A DNA stretch of 64,000 bases, from NCBI RefSeq assembly GCF_011022235.1, contig NZ_JAAIYP010000040.1, positions 1 to 64,000 on the forward strand, written 5' to 3'. The position numbers and the translations under genes were made by a program. Positions 57,459-64,000 of the stretch are shown piece after piece. The stretch's first letter is position 1. Each line of letters opens with the position of its first letter. Below the pieces are notes generated by a model that saw nothing but the letters and a program-made list of their open reading frames with translations, ran no database searches and was not told where the DNA came from. Source of the stretch: Magnetospirillum aberrantis SpK (lineage in GTDB: Bacteria; Pseudomonadota; Alphaproteobacteria; Rhodospirillales; Magnetospirillaceae).

Positions 57459-58025
57459 TCAGGCGTGGCCGGCGCTGGCGGACAAGGTGGCGAAATCGAT
57501 GCCCAGCTTGTGGATCGCCGCTTCCCATTTGTGGTCGAGGTCCAGGCCGAACAGCAATTGTTCGTCGGCGTTCACGTTCAGCCAGGAATTGTCGCGGATC
57601 TCCGCGTCCAACTGGCCGGCGCTCCAACCGGCATAGCCCAGGGCCAACAGGCATTTGCGCGGCCCCAGCCCCTGGGCGATGGCTTTCAGCACGTCCACCG
57701 TGGCGGTCAGGGCGATGCCCTCGGCCACCCGCATCGAGGTCTCGTGCATGTAGTCGTCGGAATGCAGCACGAAACCGCGCCCGCCCTCGACCGGGCCGCC
57801 GAAATGCACGCGGATCTGTTCGCATTGCGGGGTGGTGGGGATGTTGAGCTGTTCCAGCAATTCGGGAAAGCTCAGTCCCTCGAACGGGCGGTTGATCATG
57901 ATGCCCATGGCGCCTTCGGCGCTGTGGGCACACAGGTACACCACGGAACGCGCGAACCGGGGGTCCTGCATCTGCGGCATGGCGATTAGTAATTGGCCGG
58001 CAAGGTAGCCGTTGATTTTCTGCAT
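57459..58025 (-). CDS. YqgE/AlgH family protein (UPF0301)
   Basis: 188 residues from ATG 58025 (MQKINGYLAGQLLIAMPQMQ), chosen because GGGAGC lies 8-9 bp upstream; ATG 58031 is an alternative. Characteristic boxes: DPRFARSVVYLCAHS, GAMGIMINRP, VHFGGPVEGGRGFVLHS and LGYAGWSAGQLDAEIRDNSW. Cytoplasmic, function undefined; linked to stress or transcription regulation in some species. Convergent with the radical SAM gene. Confidence 0.92.
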   Translation of the reverse strand: MQKINGYLAGQLLIAMPQMQDPRFARSVVYLCAHSAEGAMGIMINRPFEGLSFPELLEQLNIPTTPQCEQIRVHFGGPVEGGRGFVLHSDDYMHETSMRVAEGIALTATVDVLKAIAQGLGPRKCLLALGYAGWSAGQLDAEIRDNSWLNVNADEQLLFGLDLDHKWEAAIHKLGIDFATLSASAGHA

Positions 58026-58179
58026 AGGCATGCTCCCACAGATATGACGGAGTCTTGACGAAAGCAACCCCGCCCGCGGTGCGGCCGTGCTAGCGTGCGC
58101 CGGATGACAGGGGGTTAAGTTGACGTCGGGCGGCGGCTTTGCTGTCTTTTGCCCCGGACACGAACACGAGGAAACCCAC

Positions 58180-60111
58180 GTGCTGAAAAAGCTTCTGGCA
58201 CTGGCCGCGCTGTTGGCGGCCCCTTTGGCCCACGCGGCGGCGGCGGAGCCCGGCGCTTCGGATTGGACGGTCACCGACACCGGCCGGGTGCGGCTGTTGG
58301 CGGCGCAAACCGCCCTGGGCACCAAGGACAGCGTGCAACTGGGCCTGCATTTCCAGCTTCAGCCGGGGTGGAAGATTTATTGGCGCACGCCGGGCGACGC
58401 CGGCTATCCGCCCAAGATCGACTGGAGCGGGTCGGCCAACCTGTCCGATCCGGTGGTGTCGTGGCCGGCGCCCAAGCGCTTTACCCTGGCCGGTCTGCAA
58501 AACCACGGCTATGCCGGCGAGGTGATCCTGCCGGTCCTGGCGCGGGTGGAAAAGCCGGGCCAGCCGGTGTCGGTGTCGGCGCAGCTGGATTATCTGGCCT
58601 GTGCCCAGATTTGCGTGCCCATGCAGGCCGACCTGCGTCTTGATCTGCCGGCCGGGTCGGGCCAGCCCTCGGCCTTCGCCCATGACATCGGCCGCTTCGT
58701 CGCCCTGGTGCCCGGTGACGGTGCCCGTCATGGCCTCAAGGTCGAGCGCGTCGAGGCGGTGGGCGAGGGTGAAGGCGTCCACCTGCGGCTGACGGCGGCG
58801 GCCGACGATCCCTTCGACCATCCCGACATGTTCGTCGAACCGGCCGAACTGGCCAGTTTCGAAGCCCCCGTCGTCACCCTGTCGCAAGGAGGGCGTCGGG
58901 CGGTGATCGAGGCCGAGGTGGTCAAGGGCACCTTGCAGCGGCCGTTGGCCGGGGCACCGCTAGTCGTCACCGTGGTCGATGGTCCCCGTTCCTTGGAAGC
59001 GGCGGCGGTGCCGGTGCCGGGGGTGGCCGGTTCCGTCGAGGGTGGGCCGGCGCTGCTGTCCATGCTGCTGGTGGCGTTGCTGGGCGGCGTCATCTTGAAT
59101 TTGATGCCTTGCGTGTTGCCGGTTCTGTCCATCAAGGTGCTGGGGGCGTTGTCCCATGGCGGTGCCGGACGCGGCCATGTGCGGGCTTCGTTCCTGGCTT
59201 CCGCCGCCGGCATCGTGGTTTCGTTCCTGGCCTTGGCCGCGGTGGCGGTGGCGGTCAAGGCGGCGGGTCAGGCGGTGGGGTGGGGCATCCAGTTCCAGCA
59301 ACCGTGGTTCCTGGGCGTGATGATCGCGCTGTTGCTGGCCTTCGCCGCCAACCTTTGGGGTCTTTACGAAATCCGTCTGCCGACGGCGTTGATGAACGCC
59401 GGGCCGTCGGGTGTCGCCCACCATACGCTGTTGGGGCATTTCCTGTCGGGGGCCTTCGCCACGCTGTTGGCGACGCCGTGTTCGGCGCCGTTCCTGGGCA
59501 CCGCCGTCGGCTTCGCCCTGGCGCGCGGTCCGTCCGAGATATTCGCCATCTTCGCCGCCCTGGGGCTGGGATTGGCGCTGCCCTATCTGGCGGTGGCCAC
59601 ATGGCCGGGACTGGCCAGCCGTCTGCCCAAGCCGGGGGCCTGGATGGTGACGGTGAAGAAGGTCATGGGCGTCGCCCTGACCGCCACCGCGTTGTGGCTG
59701 GGCACGGTGCTGGCGGTCCAGGTGGGCATGGCCGGCGGCGCGGCCTCGGACAAGGCGGCGGTGGCCTGGGTGCCGTTCGACCAGACCGCCATTTCCCGCG
59801 CCGTGGCCGAGGGCAAGGTGGTGTTCGTCGATGTCACCGCCGACTGGTGCATCACCTGCAAGGTCAACAAGGCGGCGGTGACCGAACGCGGCGCGGTGGC
59901 GGCACGGCTGAACGGTGGCGACGTGGTCGCCATGAAGGCCGACTGGACCAAGCCGGACGACGGCGTCGCCGCTTATCTGGCGTCGTTCGGCCGCTACGGC
60001 ATTCCGTTCAACGCCGTCTACGGCCCCGGCGCCCCCGATGGCGTCGCCTTGTCGGAATTGTTGACCGAGGCCGAGGTGATGGCGGCGTTGGACAAGGCGG
60101 GAAAGCGGTAG
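58180..60111 (+). CDS. DsbD/ScsB-like thiol:disulfide interchange protein
   Basis: 643 residues from GTG 58180 after GAGG; signal peptide LKKLLALAALLAAPLAHA. The periplasmic domain (about 25-280) has LDYLACAQICVPMQADL near 148, with two cysteines. The membrane domain carries Cys near 310 (LNLMPCVLPVL) and Cys near 433 (LATPCSAPFLG), and the C-terminal thioredoxin domain has DWCITCK near 556-559. It moves electrons from cytoplasm to periplasm to reduce thiols. The three-domain layout with this N-terminus resembles ScsB more than classical DsbD. Confidence 0.9.
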   Translation: MLKKLLALAALLAAPLAHAAAAEPGASDWTVTDTGRVRLLAAQTALGTKDSVQLGLHFQLQPGWKIYWRTPGDAGYPPKIDWSGSANLSDPVVSWPAPKRFTLAGLQNHGYAGEVILPVLARVEKPGQPVSVSAQLDYLACAQICVPMQADLRLDLPAGSGQPSAFAHDIGRFVALVPGDGARHGLKVERVEAVGEGEGVHLRLTAAADDPFDHPDMFVEPAELASFEAPVVTLSQGGRRAVIEAEVVKGTLQRPLAGAPLVVTVVDGPRSLEAAAVPVPGVAGSVEGGPALLSMLLVALLGGVILNLMPCVLPVLSIKVLGALSHGGAGRGHVRASFLASAAGIVVSFLALAAVAVAVKAAGQAVGWGIQFQQPWFLGVMIALLLAFAANLWGLYEIRLPTALMNAGPSGVAHHTLLGHFLSGAFATLLATPCSAPFLGTAVGFALARGPSEIFAIFAALGLGLALPYLAVATWPGLASRLPKPGAWMVTVKKVMGVALTATALWLGTVLAVQVGMAGGAASDKAAVAWVPFDQTAISRAVAEGKVVFVDVTADWCITCKVNKAAVTERGAVAARLNGGDVVAMKADWTKPDDGVAAYLASFGRYGIPFNAVYGPGAPDGVALSELLTEAEVMAALDKAGKR

Positions 60112-60134
60112 TGCATTGAAGATTCAATGCACTA
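60109..60134. repeat. Perfect 11-bp inverted repeat overlapping the DsbD-like stop
   Basis: TAGTGCATTGA and TCAATGCACTA flank AGAT; the TAG of the DsbD-like gene (60109-60111) begins the left arm. Another hairpin, TTGCGCC-gga-GGCGCAA, lies at 60160-60176. Confidence 0.6.
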
Positions 60135-60189
60135 AGCCCGAGCGGCGCTTGAGCTTGGTTTGCGCCGGAGGCGCAAGCCGCCAAAGGCA

Positions 60190-60233
60190 AACCCCGTGCT
60201 CAGACGCATTTGAATGCGTCTGAGCACGGGGTT
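60190..60233. terminator. 21-bp perfect palindrome, terminator between convergent genes
   Basis: Left arm 60190-60210 and right arm 60213-60233 are exact complements with a 2-nt centre (TG); each ends in AACCCC/GGGGTT. Bases 60232-60233 also lie in the rnhA stop codon (TTA on the plus strand). It probably ends both transcripts. Confidence 0.75.
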
Positions 60234-60690
60234 ATTTCCCCGCCGCTTCCTTGGCGCCGCGTCGGGCCAGTTCGTCGGCGCGTTCGTTTTCCGGGTGGCC
60301 GTTGTGGCCGCGCACCCAGTTCCAGGTGACGCGGTGGCGGGACGCCGCCTCATCCAGGGCCTTCCACAGGTCGTCGTTCTTGACCGGCTTCTTGTCGGCG
60401 GTTTTCCAGCCGCGCGCCTTCCAGCCGCGCAGCCATTCGGTCATGCCCTTCTTCACGTATTCGCTGTCGGTGTAGACCGCGACCTCGCAAGGGCGGGTCA
60501 GCGCGTTCAGCCCCGACAGCACCGCCAGCATTTCCATGCGGTTGTTGGTGGTCGGAGCCTCGCCGCCGTAAAGTTCCTTCTCGATGCCCTTGAAGCGCAG
60601 GATGCAGCCCCAGCCGCCGGGGCCGGGATTGCCGGAACAGGCGCCGTCGGTATAAAGCTCGACGATGGTGTCGGAGGTGGTGCCGGTCAT
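60232..60690 (-). CDS. rnhA: Ribonuclease HI
   Basis: 152 residues from ATG 60690. Catalytic acids are in [18 protein letters not shown] (near 11-28), NNRMEML (Glu near 52), [10 protein letters not shown] (Asp near 75) and the C-terminal region [15 protein letters not shown] (Asp/His). It cuts RNA in RNA-DNA hybrids. The start overlaps the thrB stop (ATGA), as in many alphaproteobacteria. Confidence 0.96.
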   Translation of the reverse strand: MTGTTSDTIVELYTDGACSGNPGPGGWGCILRFKGIEKELYGGEAPTTNNRMEMLAVLSGLNALTRPCEVAVYTDSEYVKKGMTEWLRGWKARGWKTADKKPVKNDDLWKALDEAASRHRVTWNWVRGHNGHPENERADELARRGAKEAAGK

Positions 60691-61649
60691 TCGATACCGT
60701 AGGCGCCGGGGCCGGAAATGCCCTGGTGGAAGCGCAGTTTGCGGTAATATTCCAGCGGGTCCTTGCGCTTGACCAAGGCGCCGGCCGGGGTGTTGACCCA
60801 GTCGTAAAGGCGGGTCAGCAGGAAGCGCATGGCGGCGCCGCGCGCCAGGATCGGCAGGGCGGCCAGTTCCTCGGCCGACAGCGCCCGCACCTTTCGATAC
60901 CCGTTCAGCATCATCCGCGCCTTGGTGGCGTTGAAGCTGCCGTCTGTTTCGAAGCACCAGGCGTTCAGGCAGATGGCGATGTCATAGGTCAGGGCGTCGG
61001 TACAGGCGAAATAGAAGTCGATGATTCCCGACACGTCATGGCCGTGGAAGAACACGTTGTCGGGGAACAGGTCGGCGTGGATCAGTCCCGACGGCAACTG
61101 GCGGGGCCAATTGGCCTCAAGGAAATCCAGCTCGGCGGCGATGGAATCGGCCAACCCGGCCTTGACCTGGTCGGCGCGGTGCTTTTCCGCGTCGAACAGC
61201 GGCCGCCAGCCGGCAACCGACAGGTCGTTGGGGCGCGATCGGGCGAAATCGGCGCCGGCCAGATGCATCTGGGCCATGGCCGCGCCCAGCGCCGCGCAAT
61301 GGTCCAGGGTCAGGCGTCGCGCCGACATGCCGTTCAAGAAGCTGACCATGGCCGCCGGCTTGCCGCACAGGCTGCGCAATGCCCGGCCGTCGCGGCCGTG
61401 CAGCGGCGTCGGGCACGCCAGTCCGCGCGCCGCCAGATGCTCCATCAGTTCCAGGAAGAACGGCAAATCCTCGGGTTTTGTCCGCTTTTCGTAAAGCGTC
61501 AGGATGTATTGGCCGTGGTCGGTCTGCAAAAGGTAGTTGGAATTCTCGACACCTTCGGCGATGCCCTTGAACGACAACACCTCGCCGACGTCGTAGCCGG
61601 CGACGAACGCCTCCAGCTCCTCGTCGGACACTTCCGTATAGACCGCCAT
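60687..61649 (-). CDS. thrB: Homoserine kinase (type II)
   Basis: 320 residues of the choline-kinase/APH fold. Features: [20 protein letters not shown] near 33, [15 protein letters not shown] near 188, [14 protein letters not shown] near 208. It phosphorylates homoserine in threonine synthesis. Overlaps rnhA; 93 bp separates it from the upstream acetyltransferase gene. Confidence 0.94.
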   Translation of the reverse strand: MAVYTEVSDEELEAFVAGYDVGEVLSFKGIAEGVENSNYLLQTDHGQYILTLYEKRTKPEDLPFFLELMEHLAARGLACPTPLHGRDGRALRSLCGKPAAMVSFLNGMSARRLTLDHCAALGAAMAQMHLAGADFARSRPNDLSVAGWRPLFDAEKHRADQVKAGLADSIAAELDFLEANWPRQLPSGLIHADLFPDNVFFHGHDVSGIIDFYFACTDALTYDIAICLNAWCFETDGSFNATKARMMLNGYRKVRALSAEELAALPILARGAAMRFLLTRLYDWVNTPAGALVKRKDPLEYYRKLRFHQGISGPGAYGIE

Positions 61650-61742
61650 GAAAACCCCTGGCCCCGATCGCCCCGGTGAAAGGCGGAAAGTACGACAGCC
61701 ATCCGGCTTTGGGAAGGGGGCGGTTTGGGAAAAGGCAGGCGG

Positions 61743-62189
61743 TTACAACCCCAGCCGATAGCCCAGCCAGCCCTCGTTGTGGGCGAAGCCCAGCGTGGCA
61801 TAGAAGGCGCGGGCCTTGTCGTTCCAGTCGAGCACGTTGACGTCGATGCGGCAGCTTTGGCGCTCGCGGCCGATTTCCGTCAGACGGCCGACCAGGGCCT
61901 TGCCGGCGCCCAGCCCGCGGGCTTCCTCCTTGACGAACAGGTCATGGATCAGAAGGGCCGGCCGTCCCCGCCACGACGAATAAAGCGACAGAAAGGTCAG
62001 CATGCCGACCGCCTTGCCGTCGCGTTCGGCCAACAGCGCCTCGAACAACGGCGTGGGGCCGAAGGCGTCGCGTTCCAGGTCGGCGGCGGTGGCGGCGACG
62101 CTGCCTTGCTCGAACGCCGCCAACTCGGTCAGCAAGGCGTGGATGGTGGCGCCGTCGCCGGCGCGGGCGGAACGGATCGTCAGGGTCAC
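61743..62189 (-). CDS. GNAT-family N-acetyltransferase
   Basis: 148 residues starting at GTG 62189, which overlaps the ispH stop (GTGA). The acetyl-CoA motif A region is [20 protein letters not shown] near 80-99, followed by [16 protein letters not shown]. Substrate unknown. Cotranscribed with ispH and thrB. Confidence 0.88.
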   Translation of the reverse strand: MTLTIRSARAGDGATIHALLTELAAFEQGSVAATAADLERDAFGPTPLFEALLAERDGKAVGMLTFLSLYSSWRGRPALLIHDLFVKEEARGLGAGKALVGRLTEIGRERQSCRIDVNVLDWNDKARAFYATLGFAHNEGWLGYRLGL

Positions 62190-63127
62190 AGCAAAGCCTC
62201 CGGCAGTTTGAACGACACGGTTTCGTCCTTGACCTTGATTTCCTCGATGGTGACCGCGAAACGGTCGCGGGCGGCGGCGATCACCTCCTCGACCAGGATT
62301 TCCGGGGCCGAGGCGCCGGCGGTGACGCCCAGGCGGTGGATGTCGCCCAAGGCTTCCCAATCGATGTCGGCGGCGCGCTGCACCAGGATCGAACGGCCGC
62401 AGCCCGAGCGCGCAGCCACCTCGACCAGCCGCTTGGAGTTGGACGAGTTGGGGGCGCCGATCACCATGACCGCGTCGCAATGGGGCGCGATGGTCTTGAC
62501 CGCAAGCTGGCGGTTGGTGGTGGCGTAGCAGATGTCGTCCTTGCGCGGACCCATCATGGCCGGGAAACGCCGGCGCAATGTCTCGACGATGGCCGAGGTG
62601 TCGTCCACCGACAACGTGGTCTGGGTGATGTAGGCCACCTTGTCCGGGTCGGCGGGCTGGATGGTCTCGGCGTCGGCGACGTTTTCCACCAGCAGCACCG
62701 CGCCCTCGGGCACCTGACCCATGGTGCCGATCACCTCGGGGTGGCCCTTGTGGCCGATCATGATGATCTGGCGGCCGGCGGCGTGGTGGTATTCCGCCTC
62801 CTTGTGTACCTTGGTCACCAGCGGACAGGTGGCGTCAAGATAGGCCAATCCCCGTTCCTCGGCCGCCTCGGGCACCGATTTCGGCACGCCGTGGGCGGAA
62901 AACACCACCGGCACGCCGTCGGGCACCTCGGTCAGTTCGTCCACGAACAGCGCGCCCTTGGCCTTCAGGCTGTCCACCACGAAGCGGTTGTGCACGATCT
63001 CGTGGCGCACATAGACCGGGGCGCCGTATTTCTCGATGGCCGCCTCGACGATGTGGATGGCGCGGTCGACGCCGGCGCAGAAGCCGCGCGGGCTGGCGAG
63101 AACGATCGTCAAGGCGGGGTTGCTCAT
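62186..63127 (-). CDS. ispH: 4-hydroxy-3-methylbut-2-enyl diphosphate reductase
   Basis: 313 residues from ATG 63127. Fe-S ligands are Cys in GFCAGVDRA near 17, Cys in [11 protein letters not shown] near 100 and Cys in [10 protein letters not shown] near 194; substrate residues include SHGVPKSV-type ([12 protein letters not shown]). It makes IPP and DMAPP in the last step of the MEP pathway. First gene of the ispH-GNAT-thrB-rnhA cluster. Confidence 0.96.
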   Translation of the reverse strand: MSNPALTIVLASPRGFCAGVDRAIHIVEAAIEKYGAPVYVRHEIVHNRFVVDSLKAKGALFVDELTEVPDGVPVVFSAHGVPKSVPEAAEERGLAYLDATCPLVTKVHKEAEYHHAAGRQIIMIGHKGHPEVIGTMGQVPEGAVLLVENVADAETIQPADPDKVAYITQTTLSVDDTSAIVETLRRRFPAMMGPRKDDICYATTNRQLAVKTIAPHCDAVMVIGAPNSSNSKRLVEVAARSGCGRSILVQRAADIDWEALGDIHRLGVTAGASAPEILVEEVIAAARDRFAVTIEEIKVKDETVSFKLPEALL

Positions 63128-63237
63128 CTTCGGTTTCCTGTCATGCCCGCCACCGCCCTTGTGCGGGAGCGAAGGCTTCAATAAAGTCGCATGACTATAG
63201 CCACGGAAGTTCCCTTCCCCTCAACGGCTTTTCCGAG

Positions 63238-63771
63238 ATGAAAATGATGCGAAGCGCCTTCAAACCCGTCGCCGTCGTCCTGTTGCCGCTGGTCCTGGCC
63301 TCCTGTTCGCTGTTCCAGAAAAAGGAAGTGCCGCCCTGTCCGCCGGTCTACATCCTGTCGGACGCGAGCAAGCTGACCAAGTTTCGCGACGGGCCGGGGC
63401 GCGACATCACCGACGTCGAGTACGAGGCCGAGATCACCGGCTTCACCGGCGGGTGCAAGTATGACGCCAAGGGCGCCATCGTCGATCTTCAGGTGACGTT
63501 CAACGTCAAGCGCGGTCCCGCCGACACCGACCGCAAGGCCGATTTCTCCTATTTCGTCGCCATTCCCTTCTTCTATCCTTCGCCTGACGCCAAGGCCGAA
63601 TTCGCGACCGAGGTCGCGTTCCCCGAAGGCACCAACTACGTCAAGTTCACCGACGAAGAGGTGGTGATGCGCGTCCCGGTCAAGGACAAGGAGGTCATCG
63701 ACAAGTACGAGATCTACCTGGGTCTGCAACAGACCCGCGAGGAACTGGACCGCAACCGGACCAGCCGCTAA
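63238..63771 (+). CDS. Lipoprotein of unknown function
   Basis: 177 residues. A lipobox (VLLPLVLASC) gives Cys23 as the lipidation site. The mature part has PPVYILSDASKLTKF, DITDVEYEAEITGFTGGCKY and a VTFNVKRGPADTDRKADFSY strand region, rich in beta structure, with a charged C-terminus. No family recognised. Divergent from ispH, followed by a glycine riboswitch. Confidence 0.65.
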   Translation: MKMMRSAFKPVAVVLLPLVLASCSLFQKKEVPPCPPVYILSDASKLTKFRDGPGRDITDVEYEAEITGFTGGCKYDAKGAIVDLQVTFNVKRGPADTDRKADFSYFVAIPFFYPSPDAKAEFATEVAFPEGTNYVKFTDEEVVMRVPVKDKEVIDKYEIYLGLQQTREELDRNRTSR

Positions 63772-63833
63772 GTTTTCAACCACAGGCATTGACTCGCCCC
63801 AAGGCGCGCAGGCATTGTGGCGACCACAGATGA

Positions 63834-64000
63834 TCCCCGCCGGGAGAGAGCGGCCCACACCATGTTGTGTCACAGCATGGTGTGTCAGGGTCGCCGCCGA
63901 AGGAGCAACCGCCCCTGGAAACTCTCAGGCAAAACGGACCGCGGGGGGATGACGCTCTGGAAAGTGGCGCGGGGTCTTTGGCTCTTGCGCCCACCGACGA
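63834..64000 (+). promoter_or_regulatory. Glycine riboswitch, cut by the right edge
   Basis: Core glycine-aptamer blocks are present: GGGAGAGAGCGGC near 63842, CCGAAGGAGCAAC near 63897, GGAAACTCTCAGGCAAAACGG near 63918 (shown in part), and GGGGGATGACGCTCTGGAAAG near 63943, the last starting the second aptamer of the usual tandem. An extra 9-bp hairpin (CACACCATG/CATGGTGTG, 63856-63884) extends the first aptamer. It predicts a glycine-cleavage gene such as gcvT on the plus strand just beyond the window. Confidence 0.88.

Noticed and set aside
63776-63994. Minus-strand frame at the right edge
   Set aside because: It lies within the glycine riboswitch and has no recognisable product.

Overview
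The window looks like a chromosomal segment of a GC-rich alphaproteobacterium, most likely in the Rhodospirillales (Magnetospirillum/Phaeospirillum-like). This rests on the split b/b' ATP synthase peripheral-stalk genes, the atpI-atpB-atpE-atpF'-atpF order, the mutY-dsbA-smc neighbourhood, the ispH-thrB-rnhA cluster, a DUF1476-type protein and a CheY-CheC-GGDEF/EAL cluster. The genus is an inference; no rRNA gene is present.

Positions 1-21 kb are accessory DNA made of several layers. A 7.2 kb element sits at a tRNA-Arg(CCG) gene. It is bounded by a 46-bp direct repeat (268-313 and 7449-7494) of the 5' half of that tRNA. It carries a tyrosine integrase, a partial copy of the integrase 3' end, an XRE regulator with a palindromic operator, an AT-rich Abi-alpha-type (DUF4393) gene, a 5'-nucleotidase and several unknown proteins. 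A separate inverted 36-nt relic of the tRNA-Arg 3' half lies at 392-427. Outside the repeat come a TcmP / three-Cys (Gp37/Gp68) gene pair, a broken integrase remnant and a divergent small-gene pair with a palindromic operator. Next is an RND efflux operon (membrane fusion protein, pump, outer membrane channel, cytochrome b561) divergent from a two-component system, with near-identical palindromes on both sides (10233 and 19529). A DUF6641-like gene and a second integrase pointing away from tRNA-Thr(CGT) close the region.

From 21.3 to 44.9 kb the DNA is mostly core genome. It holds a CheY-CheC-PAS/GGDEF/EAL signalling operon, a DinG-type helicase, mutY, a DsbA-like oxidoreductase, smc, the ATP synthase Fo operon with promoter and terminator, a ParA-like ATPase with a C-terminal membrane anchor, a MarR/LdtR-type regulator, purB, ampD, an EamA transporter, an ABC-F ATPase and a SPOR lipoprotein.

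A second, small accessory zone at 45.2-48.4 kb has a complete IS1182-type insertion sequence with a 6-bp target duplication, a 72-bp relic of the same IS, and an IS5-type transposase remnant beside tRNA-Ser(GGA). The rest (48.5-64 kb) is core: lepA, a quinone-oxidoreductase-like dehydrogenase, a His-rich DUF1476 protein, a two-gene ABC exporter, a TrpD/YbiB-like protein, trpS, a PA0069-type radical SAM protein, an AlgH/UPF0301 protein, a DsbD/ScsB-like reductase, rnhA-thrB-GNAT-ispH, and a glycine riboswitch running off the right edge, which predicts a glycine-cleavage gene beyond the window.

The best candidates for something new are the tRNA-Arg element cargo (Abi-alpha plus nucleotidase), the TcmP/three-Cys pair, the palindrome-flanked efflux module that includes cytochrome b561, the membrane-anchored ParA and the His-rich DUF1476 protein.
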